This document shows positions 36,311-44,307 of a DNA stretch of 64,000 nucleotides, piece by piece. The notes under the pieces are model-generated. The model was given only the letters and a program-made list of their open reading frames with translations. It searched no databases and was not told the origin of the DNA. The translations under genes were made by a program, and so were the position numbers. The DNA comes from Streptomyces caelestis (GTDB lineage: Bacteria > Actinomycetota > Actinomycetes > Streptomycetales > Streptomycetaceae). Each line of letters begins with the position of its first letter. Position 1 is the stretch's first letter. Location: contig NZ_LGCN01000040.1 of the NCBI RefSeq assembly GCF_001279005.1, positions 1-64,000 of the forward strand, read 5' to 3'.

Positions 36311-37522
36311 TCAGGGCTGGCCGTAGCCGTCCAGGAAGCGGGCGATCCGCCCGACCGCGTCCCGCAGGTCGGTGACCGAGGGCAGGGTCACCACCCGGAA
36401 GTGGTCCGGCTCCGGCCAGTTGAAGCCGGTGCCCTGGACGACCATGATCTTCTCGCGGCGCAGCAGGTCCAGCACCATCCGCCGGTCGTCCTTGATCTTG
36501 AAGACGTCGGGGTCGAGACGGGGGAAGAGGTACAGCGCCCCCTTCGGCTTCACGCAGCTCACGCCGGGGATCTGGGTGAGCAGCTCGTACGCCGTGTCCC
36601 GCTGCTCGCGCAGCCGTCCGCCGGGCAGGACGAGCTCGTTGATCGTCTGGCGTCCGCTGAGCGCCGCGACCACCCCGTGCTGGCCCGGCATGTTCGCGCA
36701 CAGGCGCATGTTCGCCAGGATCGTCAGGCCCTCGATGTAGGAGTCGGCGTGGGCGCGCGGGCCCGAGATCGACATCCAGCCCACCCGGTAGCCGGCCACC
36801 CGGTACGCCTTCGACATGCCGTTGAAGGTGAGGGTGAGCAGGTCGGGGGCGACGGAGGCGGTCGGGACGTGCCGCGCGTCGTCGTAGAGGATCTTGTCGT
36901 AGATCTCGTCCGAGCAGACCAGCAGGTTGTGGCGGCGGGCGATGTCGGTGAGGCCCTTGAGGACCGCCTCGTCGTAGACGGCGCCGGTCGGGTTGTTCGG
37001 GTTGATGACGACGATCGCCTTGGTGCGGTCGGTGACCTTGCGCTCCACGTCGGCGAGGTCCGGCATCCAGTCGGACTGCTCGTCGCAGCGGTAGTGCACC
37101 GCCGTGCCGCCGGAGAGGGAGACGGCCGCCGTCCACAGCGGGTAGTCGGGCGCGGGCACGAGCACCTCGTCGCCGTCGTCCAGCAGCCCCTGCATCGCCA
37201 TCACGATCAGCTCGGACACGCCGTTGCCGATGAAGACGTGCTCGACGTCGGTCTCGATGCCGAGGGTCTGGTTGTGCATGACGACCGCCCGCCGCGCGGC
37301 CAGCAGGCCCTTCGCGTCGCCGTAGCCGTGCGCCGTCGACACGTTGCGGAGGATGTCCTCCAGGATTTCGGGCGGGCACTCGAAGCCGAACGCCGCCGGG
37401 TTGCCGGTGTTCAGCTTGAGGATGCGGTGACCGGCCGCTTCCAGCCGCATCGCCTCCTCGAGCACCGGGCCCCGGATCTCGTAACAGACGTTGGCGAGCT
37501 TGGTCGACTGGATCACCTGCAT
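36311..37522 (-). CDS. PLP-dependent aminotransferase (alanine-type, AlaA-like)
   Basis: A 403-residue fold-type I aminotransferase. The PLP lysine is Lys238 in FNGMSKAYRVAGYRVGW; NPNNPTGAV and the Arg in FRVVTLPSV bind cofactor and substrate carboxylate. The N-terminus and KLNTGNPAAFGFECP match E. coli AlaA, which makes alanine from pyruvate and glutamate; this assignment is by similarity of motifs only. TAAGCT lies 6 bases before the ATG without a ribosome site, so a leaderless mRNA is likely. It is divergent from the trypsin-like protease with 298 bases between. Confidence 0.92.
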   Translation of the reverse strand: MQVIQSTKLANVCYEIRGPVLEEAMRLEAAGHRILKLNTGNPAAFGFECPPEILEDILRNVSTAHGYGDAKGLLAARRAVVMHNQTLGIETDVEHVFIGNGVSELIVMAMQGLLDDGDEVLVPAPDYPLWTAAVSLSGGTAVHYRCDEQSDWMPDLADVERKVTDRTKAIVVINPNNPTGAVYDEAVLKGLTDIARRHNLLVCSDEIYDKILYDDARHVPTASVAPDLLTLTFNGMSKAYRVAGYRVGWMSISGPRAHADSYIEGLTILANMRLCANMPGQHGVVAALSGRQTINELVLPGGRLREQRDTAYELLTQIPGVSCVKPKGALYLFPRLDPDVFKIKDDRRMVLDLLRREKIMVVQGTGFNWPEPDHFRVVTLPSVTDLRDAVGRIARFLDGYGQP

Positions 37523-37748
37523 GCTGGGAGCTTACGGGCCGGTATGGCCCTTCGGGCCGTGTTTTCCGCCACGTGGGGCGCGTCGTTTCGAGTGGTTGTG
37601 TCCGATCGGCCGTGCGCCTCCACCACCTCCGCACCGGCCCTCCCCTCCCCGGCCCCCTCTTTCTCCGCGGGTCCGGGCGAACCTGAGGGCCTCGCGGCGC
37701 CCGGTCACCGGTCGGAAACGAAGCCTTGTCCCCCCGCCCTCCGCATGC

Positions 37749-37766
37749 TGACAATGCGCATGACAA
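37749..37766 (+). promoter_or_regulatory. Direct TGACAA repeats upstream of the secreted protease gene
   Basis: TGACAA occurs at 37749-37754 and 37761-37766, 12 bases apart with ATGCGC between, 55 bases before the ATG. Either copy could be a -35 element (TTGACA-like), or the pair could be an activator site. The surrounding bases are less GC-rich than the coding DNA. Confidence 0.35.
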
Positions 37767-37820
37767 CTTCGTGGGCGGCCGGGCTCCTCCGGCCGCCCGA
37801 CGCCGCAAGAGGGGACCCCC

Positions 37821-38741
37821 ATGAGAAAACCTCTCGTCGTCGCGCTCTGCGCCCTGGCCTTCGCCGGGGCGGGCGCGACTCCCGCGGTCGCTTCCGCGCC
37901 TTCCCCCACGGGCGCGGACGCGGCCCCGACCACGCTGACGGATGTCGTCGACGGCGTGGTCGGGACCGCGGCGGACGCCTTGTCCGCACTCACCGCGCCC
38001 CGGGAGGGCGCGGTGAACTTCGCCGGCGCCGTCTCGCTCAGCAACTGCTCCGGCTCCGTCGTCCGCATGCCCGGCTCCGCGGCCGACGACCCGGCGCTCG
38101 TCCTCACCAACGGCCACTGCCTGGAGAGCGGCTTCCCCGCACCCGGCCAGGTCCTCGTCGACCGCGCGTCCAGCCGTACCTTCGGGCTGCTGAACTCCTC
38201 CGGCGCCAAGGTCGCCACCCTGCGCGCCGACCGGCTCGTGTACGCGACCATGACCGACACGGACGCCGCGATCTACCGGCTCGACACGACGTACGCGCGG
38301 ATCAAGAGCGCGTACGGCATCGACGCGCTGACCCTGAGCGCCACCCGCCCGGCGGCCGGCACGTCCATCAGCGTGGTGTCCGGGTACTGGAAGCGGATCT
38401 ACACCTGCTCCGTCGACGGGTTCGCGTACCGCCTGAAGGAGGGGAACTGGACCTGGAAGGACTCGGTCCGGTACACCTCCGCCTGCGACACCATCGGCGG
38501 CACCTCCGGCTCACCGGTCGTCGACGGCGCCACCGGCCAGGTGGTCGCCGTCAACAACACCGGCAACGAGGACGGCGGGCGCTGCACGGTCAACAACCCG
38601 TGCGAGGTCGACGAGAACGGGCGGGTCACGGTCCGCCAGGGCATCAACTACGCCCAGCAGACCCACCTCTTCCCCGCCTGCTTCGGCGTGGACAACAAGC
38701 TCGACCTGAGCGCGAGCGGCTGCGCCGTCCCCAAGCCGTGA
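37821..38741 (+). CDS. Secreted trypsin-like serine protease (S1 family)
   Basis: A 306-residue exported protease. The Sec signal (1-25) ends PAVASA. The chymotrypsin-fold triad is readable: His99 in LTNGHC, Asp in MTDTDAAIYRL (about residue 151-153), Ser231 in GGTSGSPVVD. Six cysteines (CSGS, GHC, YTC, SAC, RCTV with PCEV, FGVD after PAC) fit disulfide bonding. A propeptide of about 45 residues may lie after the signal. AGGGGAC lies before the ATG. The substrate specificity cannot be judged. Convergent with the D-aminoacylase gene. Confidence 0.9.
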   Translation: MRKPLVVALCALAFAGAGATPAVASAPSPTGADAAPTTLTDVVDGVVGTAADALSALTAPREGAVNFAGAVSLSNCSGSVVRMPGSAADDPALVLTNGHCLESGFPAPGQVLVDRASSRTFGLLNSSGAKVATLRADRLVYATMTDTDAAIYRLDTTYARIKSAYGIDALTLSATRPAAGTSISVVSGYWKRIYTCSVDGFAYRLKEGNWTWKDSVRYTSACDTIGGTSGSPVVDGATGQVVAVNNTGNEDGGRCTVNNPCEVDENGRVTVRQGINYAQQTHLFPACFGVDNKLDLSASGCAVPKP

Positions 38742-38749
38742 GGACGTGA

Positions 38750-38789
38750 GGGCGGGCGGTCAGCGGGGAGTCCTGCGGACCGCCCGCCC
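38750..38789. terminator. Bidirectional terminator overlapping the 3' end of the D-aminoacylase gene
   Basis: GGGCGGGCGGTC (38750-38761) pairs over 12 bp with 38778-38789. The stem lies just after the protease stop and includes the last codons of the convergent gene. Confidence 0.65.
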
Positions 38790-40370
38790 CGCGAGCACGT
38801 CCGTGCGCCGCCCGTCCTCGATCACGAACCGCCCGTCGACCAGCACGTGCGGGATGCCCGTCGGAAGCGTCCGCGGTGCGGCGAAGGTCGACCCCGCGGC
38901 CACCGTCGCCGGGTCGAACAGCACCAGGTCCGCCCTGTACCCCTCGCGGACCAGTCCCCGGTCCGGCAGCCGCAGCCGCGCGGCCGGACGCGAGGTCAGG
39001 TGCGCGACGCACTCCTCCAGCGACAGCACCCCCAGCTCCCGGACGTAGTGCCCGAGGTAGTGCGGGAACGTCCCGTACGCGCGCGGATGCGGTTTCGCGC
39101 CCTGCAGGATGCCGTCCGAGCCGCCGGTGTGCACCCGGTGCCGCATGATCGCCCGGACGTTCTCCTCGTGGCCCACGTGCTGGAGGATCGTCGGGGCGAG
39201 CCTGTCCTTCAGCAGCAGCTCCCGCGCGACCGCCCAGGGCGACTCGCCGCGCGCCCGCGCCGACTCCAGGACCGTACGGCCCACGTACGCGCTCAGCGCG
39301 GGATCGCCGACCCCCGAGATCTCGATGGTCTCCCACTCCACGGGCACCCCGTGGCAGCCGTCCGAGCCGGTGACCTCCAGATGGTGCCGGATCCGCCCGG
39401 CGGTCCCCTCGTCCGCGAGCCGCCGCAGGATCTCCTCCGGCCCGCCCTCGCTCGCCCAGCTCGGCAGCAGCGCCACGAGGGTGGTGCAGCCGGGGGTGTA
39501 GGGGTAGGTGTCGAGGCTGATGTCCGCGCCCGCGTCCAGGGCGTCGTCCAGGAGCGTCAGCAGCTCGGGCGCCCGGCCCTTGTTCACGCCGAAGTTCATG
39601 GTGGCGTGCGCGAGGTGCAGCGGGCAGTCCGCCTCCCGCGTCAGCGCCACCATCTCCTCGTACGCCTCCAGCGCGCCGGCGCCGTAGGAGCGGTGGTGCG
39701 GGCAGTAGTAGCCGCCGTACGACGCCACCACCCGGCACAGCTCGGTGAGTTCGGCGTCCGCGGCGTACATGCCGGGCGTGTACGTCAGCCCCGACGACAT
39801 GCCGACCGCGCCCTGCTCCATGCCCTCCGCGACCAACCGCCGCATCCGGTCCAGCTCTTCGGGCGTGGCCCGCCGGTCCTCCCAGCCGACGGCGAGCGCG
39901 CGGACCGTGCCCTGCGGGATCAGATAGGCGGCGTTGACCGCGATGCCCCGGTCGAGCCGGTCCAGGTACTCGCCCACCGACCGCCAGTCGAAGTCGACGT
40001 CGTCCCCGGAGCCGTTCCAGCCGGCGATCGCCCGGCGCACCTCGCCGAGCGTCCGGTCGTCGACCGGCGCGTACGACAGCCCGTCCTGGCCGAGGACTTC
40101 GAGGGTGACGCCCTGCGCGGCCTTGGCGCTGTGGTCGGGGTCGCGCAGCAGCGCCAGATCGCTGTGGGCGTGCATGTCGATGAAGCCGGGGGCCAGCACC
40201 AGCCCCTCGGCGTCCAGTTCGCGCCGGGCCCTCGGACGCTGGCAGCCCGCGTCCGCGGCCTCCTTGACGATGGAGACGATGCGACCGCCGTCCACCACGA
40301 CGTCCGCGCGGTACGAGAAGTCGCCGGAGCCGTCGACGACGTCCGCGTCCCGGATGACGAGCTCTTCCAC
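38760..40370 (-). CDS. N-acyl-D-amino-acid deacylase (D-aminoacylase)
   Basis: Hydrolyses N-acyl-D-amino acids to free D-amino acids. The protein has 536 residues, the expected size, with an amidohydrolase barrel. Metal-site motifs: HAHSD near residue 68-72 in PGFIDMHAHSDLALL; the region around LHLAHATMNFG; and GGSDGILQG. The N- and C-terminal beta-sandwich strands (IRDADVVDGSG and LVLFDPATV) complete the fold. The GTG at 40370 is chosen since AGGAGG, which overlaps the stop of the upstream gene, lies 6 bases away. It follows the D-amino-acid deaminase gene by 11 bases, so both form one unit. Confidence 0.92.
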   Translation of the reverse strand: MEELVIRDADVVDGSGDFSYRADVVVDGGRIVSIVKEAADAGCQRPRARRELDAEGLVLAPGFIDMHAHSDLALLRDPDHSAKAAQGVTLEVLGQDGLSYAPVDDRTLGEVRRAIAGWNGSGDDVDFDWRSVGEYLDRLDRGIAVNAAYLIPQGTVRALAVGWEDRRATPEELDRMRRLVAEGMEQGAVGMSSGLTYTPGMYAADAELTELCRVVASYGGYYCPHHRSYGAGALEAYEEMVALTREADCPLHLAHATMNFGVNKGRAPELLTLLDDALDAGADISLDTYPYTPGCTTLVALLPSWASEGGPEEILRRLADEGTAGRIRHHLEVTGSDGCHGVPVEWETIEISGVGDPALSAYVGRTVLESARARGESPWAVARELLLKDRLAPTILQHVGHEENVRAIMRHRVHTGGSDGILQGAKPHPRAYGTFPHYLGHYVRELGVLSLEECVAHLTSRPAARLRLPDRGLVREGYRADLVLFDPATVAAGSTFAAPRTLPTGIPHVLVDGRFVIEDGRRTDVLAGRAVRRTPR

Positions 40371-40381
40371 GGTCCGGCCTC

Positions 40382-41647
40382 CTAGAAGAACGTACGGATG
40401 TAGTCGACCACCGTGCCGTCCGCCTCCGCCACGGGGACGAGCACCCACTTGTCGAACGACGTGCACGGGTGGGACAGGCCGAGGCCCACCCAGTCCCCCA
40501 CCTCCAGATCGGCCTCCCCGGTGGTGCGCAGCCAGGCGTGCTGGTCGGACAGTCCGGTCACCGAGATCCCGTCCGCCGGGCGCTCGACGCCGTCCCGGCT
40601 GACCACCTGGGCGAACGGCAGGTCGAGGTCGTAGGCCGCGTCCCGCTTGCCCGCGTTGGCGAACGCCTGCTCGGCGGAGGGGCGGGACACCACCTGCGTC
40701 CACAGGCGGAACGCCGGTTCCAGCGCGCCCTCCTCCGGAACCCGGTTGAAGGGGGTCAGCTCGCGGTAGTGGCCGTCGTCGTGCGAGACGTACGCGCCCG
40801 AGCGCAGCAGCTTCAAGGCGGGCGCGGAGAGGCCGGGGACCTCGGCGAACACGTCCGCCACCACGTCGAACCAGGCGCTGCCGCCCGCGCTCACCACGAT
40901 CTCGTCGAGGCCCGCGAAGCGCCCCGCGCGGTCGAAGTCCACGGCGAGCGCCACCAGCCGCCGCAGCCAGGCGCGCACCCGCTCCGGGTCCGCCCGCGGC
41001 ACCTCGCCCTCGTACCCGGCGACCCCCACCAGCCGCAGCGACCGGGCGCCGGCCACCGCGTCGGCGACGGCGGCGCACCCGGCCTCCGTCCGCGCACCGG
41101 TGCGGGCGCCCTCGCCCGCGGCCAGCTCGACGACCACGTCCACGGGCCGCGAGACGCCGCTGAGGGCCGCGTCCATCAGCTCCACCCCGCGCACGGAGTC
41201 GACGTAGCAGACGAAGCGGAAGGCGGGGTCGGCGTCCAGCTCGCCCGCGATCCACCGCAGGGCCGCCGCGTCCACCAGTTCGTTGGCGAGGAACACGCGC
41301 TGGATCCCGAACGCCCGCGCCACCCGCACCTGGTGCGGAACGGCCAGCGTGATGCCCCACGCCCCGTGCTCGATCTGCCGCCGGAAGAGCTGCGGGGCCA
41401 TGGAGGTCTTGCCGTGCGGCGCGAAGGCGAGCCCGTGCCGGGCCGCGTACGTCTCCATCAGCTTCAGGTTGTGCTCCAGACGCTCCGCGGAGAGCGCGAG
41501 GACGGGCGTGGTGAAACCGTCGGTGAAGAGGTTCCGGCGCTGCGCGGCCAGCTCGCCGACGGTCAGCCCCCCGGCGTCCGGCGGAAGGCCCTTGAAGCGG
41601 TGGTCGACCCGTTCCTCGGTGAGGTGGGTGAGAGCGTCGAGGGCCAT
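40382..41647 (-). CDS. D-amino-acid deaminase/dehydratase (D-threonine aldolase/DSD1-like PLP enzyme)
   Basis: A 421-residue fold-type III PLP enzyme, with an alanine-racemase-like barrel. PLP is bound by Lys80 in APHGKTSMAPQL. The C-terminal domain has the His and Cys of a zinc site in GLSHPCTSFDKW, as in eukaryotic-type D-serine dehydratase. It should convert D-serine or similar D-amino acids to oxo acid and ammonia. It is first in the leftward unit with the D-aminoacylase; a divergent promoter with a perfect palindrome lies upstream. GGAGGATCC precedes the ATG. Confidence 0.88.
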   Translation of the reverse strand: MALDALTHLTEERVDHRFKGLPPDAGGLTVGELAAQRRNLFTDGFTTPVLALSAERLEHNLKLMETYAARHGLAFAPHGKTSMAPQLFRRQIEHGAWGITLAVPHQVRVARAFGIQRVFLANELVDAAALRWIAGELDADPAFRFVCYVDSVRGVELMDAALSGVSRPVDVVVELAAGEGARTGARTEAGCAAVADAVAGARSLRLVGVAGYEGEVPRADPERVRAWLRRLVALAVDFDRAGRFAGLDEIVVSAGGSAWFDVVADVFAEVPGLSAPALKLLRSGAYVSHDDGHYRELTPFNRVPEEGALEPAFRLWTQVVSRPSAEQAFANAGKRDAAYDLDLPFAQVVSRDGVERPADGISVTGLSDQHAWLRTTGEADLEVGDWVGLGLSHPCTSFDKWVLVPVAEADGTVVDYIRTFF

Positions 41648-41667
41648 CGGATCCTCCCTGATCAGTC

Positions 41668-41688
41668 GTGTTGCATTCCTTGCAACAC
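41668..41688. promoter_or_regulatory. Candidate IclR operator in the divergent D-amino-acid promoter
   Basis: GTGTTGCA and TGCAACAC are perfect 8-bp inverted arms around TTCCT. A third half-site GTTGCG follows at 41691-41696. It lies 21 bases upstream of the deaminase start and 94 bases before the kinase start, between the two arms of the cluster, which also encodes an IclR regulator. TTGCAA-type palindromes are common among IclR operators. Confidence 0.65.
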
Positions 41689-41781
41689 TCGTTGCGCATA
41701 TCGCTTACCGCTGTCTAACATCTCGGCCACGCGCGGTCAACGGACACCGCGCCCCTCCACCCGACGAGGAGCCCCGCCATC

Positions 41782-43014
41782 GTGACCGCCACCGGACCCT
41801 GCAACGCCCCCGACGTCGTGGACGTCGTCGCGCTCGGCGAGTCCATGGTGACGTTCCTGCCCTCCCGGCCGGGCCGCCTCGCCGACGTCCCCTCCTTCGA
41901 CCGGGGCATCGGCGGCGCGGAGTCCAACGTGGCGTGCGTGCTCGCGGCGGCGGGCCACACCACCCGGTGGATCAGCCGGGTCGGCGCCGACGGCTTCGGC
42001 GACCACCTCGTCGAGGCGATCGGCGGGTACGGCGTCGACGTGTCCCACGTCCGCCGCGACCCGGCCCGCCCCACCGGCGTCTACTTCCGCACGGCCGGCG
42101 ACCGCGCCACGGACGCCCACGAGGTCGCGTACTACCGGGCGGGCTCGGCGGCGTCCGCGATGTCGCCGGCCGGCGTGGACCTGGACGCCGTACGCGCCGG
42201 ACGCGTCCTGCACCTGTCCGGCATCACGGCGGCGCTCTCCTCCGGCTGCCTGGACCTGCTGCGGGAGCTGACCGCCCCCCACCCCGCCCGGCCCCTGGTC
42301 TCCTTCGACGTGAACCACCGCCCGAGCCTGTGGCGCGACGCCCACGGCCCGGAGGTCCTCCTGGACCTGGCGCGCGGCGCGGACATCGTCTTCGTGGGAG
42401 AGGACGAGGCGGAGCAGGCCTGGGGCGTCACGGGCGGCCCGTCCCGGATCAGAGAGGCGTTGCCCGAACCGGAGATCCTGGTCGTCAAGCAAGGAGCACG
42501 GGGGGCAGTCGTGTTCCACGCTCCCCGCGGGCAGTCGTGCCTCCCCCGGAGCCCGGAAGGGCCTGGGAGGCGCCCCCAGGGCGACGGGGGTCCCCCCGCT
42601 CGAGAGAAGCCGAGAGCGGGGGAGGAGCCGAGAGAGGGGGAGGGCGGGCGCGACGGCGCCCCGCAGGCGCCGGGCCGCGCGACCCGCCTCCGCCCAGCGC
42701 CGGCACAGGGCACCTGTGAACCCGCTCTGAAGGTCGACGTGGTCGCCACCACCGGCGCCGGCGACGCCTTCGCCGCCGGCTTCCTCTCGGCGACCCTCCG
42801 GGACCTCCCCGTACGCGACCGCCTGCGCCACGGCCACCTCATGGCCGCGGCCGCCCTCACCACCCCCGGCGACCTCGCCGCGCCCCCGCCCCGCGCCCTC
42901 GCCGACCGCCTCGCCGCCCTCGACGACACCGCGTGGGGGAGACTGCGACTCGGCCCCGGCTGGATCCGAGCCGATGAACACGAAGGGCCCGAGAAGGAGG
43001 CACGCACCCCATGA
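41782..43014 (+). CDS. PfkB family carbohydrate kinase with an internal repeat-derived insertion
   Basis: A 410-residue ribokinase-fold enzyme, close to 2-keto-3-deoxygluconate kinases. N-terminal signatures are ALGESMVTFLP and FDRGIGGAESNVA; the catalytic base is Asp328 in TTGAGDAFAAGF. Normal members have about 340 residues. Here about 60 extra residues (about 248-313, Pro/Gly/Arg/Glu-rich) separate VVKQGARGAVVFHA from LKVDVVATTGAGD. The DNA of that stretch belongs to a dispersed intergenic repeat and keeps the frame. It lies in a loop near the ATP-binding region, so activity may be reduced or kept. GAGGAG precedes the GTG start by 12 bases. The stop overlaps the IclR start (ATGA). Confidence 0.85.
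   Translation: MTATGPCNAPDVVDVVALGESMVTFLPSRPGRLADVPSFDRGIGGAESNVACVLAAAGHTTRWISRVGADGFGDHLVEAIGGYGVDVSHVRRDPARPTGVYFRTAGDRATDAHEVAYYRAGSAASAMSPAGVDLDAVRAGRVLHLSGITAALSSGCLDLLRELTAPHPARPLVSFDVNHRPSLWRDAHGPEVLLDLARGADIVFVGEDEAEQAWGVTGGPSRIREALPEPEILVVKQGARGAVVFHAPRGQSCLPRSPEGPGRRPQGDGGPPAREKPRAGEEPREGEGGRDGAPQAPGRATRLRPAPAQGTCEPALKVDVVATTGAGDAFAAGFLSATLRDLPVRDRLRHGHLMAAAALTTPGDLAAPPPRALADRLAALDDTAWGRLRLGPGWIRADEHEGPEKEARTP
42529..42681. repeat. Dispersed repeat, copy 2, inserted in the PfkB kinase gene
   Basis: Block A (42529-42577, begins GGGCAGTCGTGCCTCCCCCG) and block B (42659-42681, contains GGCGCCGGGCCGCGCG) match copy 1 near 24.4 kb. Between them lies a further stem: CCCCCGCTC at 42593-42601 with its complement at 42614-42622, a sequence type common between Streptomyces genes. 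GGGCAGTCGTG is also found at 42503-42513, 26 bases before block A, as a direct repeat. Confidence 0.7.
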
Positions 43015-43775
43015 GCCAGACCGTAGACCGCGCCCTGAGCATCCTCCCGCTGCTCGCGGAGGGCCCCGCCGACCTCGGCCAGGTCGCCGGCCGCCTGGAC
43101 GTGCACAAGTCCACCGCCCTCCGCCTCCTGCGCACCCTCCACGAGCACGGCCTGGTCTACCGCCAGTCCGACCAGCGCTACCGCCTCGGCGCCCGCCTCT
43201 TCGCCCTCGCCCAGGAGGCGATGGAGAACCTCGACGTCCGCGAGATCGCCCACGCCCACCTCGTACGCCTCAACGAGAAGTGCGGACACACCGTCCACCT
43301 CGCCGTGTACGAGGAGAACGAGGTCCTCTACATCGACAAGGTGGAGAGCCGCTACCCGGTCCGCATGTACTCACGGATCGGCAAACCGGTCGCCCTCACC
43401 GTCGCGGCCGTCGCCAAACTGCTCCTCGCCGACCTGCCCGAGCACGAGCGCCGCGTCCTCGCGGAGAAGCTCGACTACCCCATGTACACGTCCCGTTCGA
43501 CACCCCACGCCACCGCGTTCCTCCAGGAACTGGCCAAGGTGCGCGAACAGGGCTGGGCCACCGACCTCGGCGGCCACGAGGAGTCCATCAACTGCGTCGC
43601 CGCGCCGATCCGCGGCGCCGACGGCCGGGTGGTCGCCGCGATGTCGGTCTCCGCGCCGAACGTCGTCGTCACCGCCGACGAACTCCTCACCCTGCTCCCG
43701 CTGGTGCGCCGTACGGCGGACGCGATCAGCGGCGAGTACTCCGGCAGAACCCCAGTGAAGGACATCCCCGCATGA
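43011..43775 (+). CDS. IclR family transcriptional regulator
   Basis: A 254-residue regulator. The N-terminal winged helix (about 1-65) contains DLGQVAGRLDVHKSTALRLL. The C-terminal IclR effector domain (about 75-245) has the blocks GHTVHLAVYEENEVLYIDKV and ESINCVAAPIRG. Start and stop overlap both neighbours (ATGA each side), so it is translated with the kinase and RidA genes. It is the obvious regulator of the cluster, probably acting at the palindrome 41668-41688. The effector may be a keto acid or a D-amino-acid product. Confidence 0.93.
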   Translation: MSQTVDRALSILPLLAEGPADLGQVAGRLDVHKSTALRLLRTLHEHGLVYRQSDQRYRLGARLFALAQEAMENLDVREIAHAHLVRLNEKCGHTVHLAVYEENEVLYIDKVESRYPVRMYSRIGKPVALTVAAVAKLLLADLPEHERRVLAEKLDYPMYTSRSTPHATAFLQELAKVREQGWATDLGGHEESINCVAAPIRGADGRVVAAMSVSAPNVVVTADELLTLLPLVRRTADAISGEYSGRTPVKDIPA

Positions 43776-44182
43776 CCGAGAAGACCGCGCTCACCCCCGC
43801 CACCCACACCGCCCCGCCCGCGAAGTTCTCCCACGGCGTCCGCAAGGGCGGCATCCTCCAGGTCGCCGGTCAGGTGGGCTTCCTCCCGCACGAGGAGGGC
43901 AAGGCCCCCACCCCCGCCGGTCCGACCCTGCGCGAGCAGACCCTCCAGACCCTCGCCAACGTCAAGGCGATCCTCGAAGAGGGCGGCGCGGGCTGGGACG
44001 ACGTGATGATGATCCGCGTCTACCTCACCGACGTGGACCACTTCGCGGAGATGAACGAGATCTACAACGCCTACTTCGAGGAGCAGGGCCTCACCCAGCC
44101 GCCCGCCGCCCGCACGACCGTCTACGTCGGTCTCCCCGCCGGCCTCCTCATCGAGATCGACGCGCTCGCCGTCCTCGGCTGA
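43772..44182 (+). CDS. RidA family enamine/imine deaminase
   Basis: A 136-residue member of the YjgF/YER057c/UK114 family. The substrate-binding Arg is in PPAARTTVYVGLPAG and the conserved acidic residue in LIEIDALAVLG. RidA hydrolyses the reactive 2-aminoacrylate and other enamines released by PLP-dependent dehydratases. That fits the D-amino-acid dehydratase in the same cluster. Its ATG overlaps the IclR stop. A strong hairpin follows before the permease gene. Confidence 0.93.
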   Translation: MTEKTALTPATHTAPPAKFSHGVRKGGILQVAGQVGFLPHEEGKAPTPAGPTLREQTLQTLANVKAILEEGGAGWDDVMMIRVYLTDVDHFAEMNEIYNAYFEEQGLTQPPAARTTVYVGLPAGLLIEIDALAVLG

Positions 44183-44222
44183 CCCGCGCGCCCTTCCCGC
44201 ACCCGCACGCCGTACGTCGTCA

Positions 44223-44258
44223 CGGCACGGCGTCCCGCACCCCTGGGACGCCGTGCCG
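44223..44258 (+). terminator. Hairpin between RidA and the GntP permease
   Basis: CGGCACGGCGTCCC pairs perfectly over 14 bp with 44245-44258, loop of 8 bases. It may end most transcripts after ridA and lower the expression of the permease, or protect the upstream mRNA end. Confidence 0.7.
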
Positions 44259-44307
44259 CGATCCCCCCTGCCCGAAAGCCCCATGCACTTACCCAGAGGA
44301 CCCCCGC

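Noticed and set aside
38760..41699. A single 979-codon minus-strand frame covering D-aminoacylase and the deaminase region
   Set aside because: The D-aminoacylase start at 40370 is supported by AGGAGG, and the region upstream codes for the PLP enzyme in another frame, so it is not a fusion.
42529..42681. A mobile element carrying its own gene inside the PfkB kinase
   Set aside because: The insert is only about 150-200 bases and encodes no transposase; it is a non-autonomous repeat at most.
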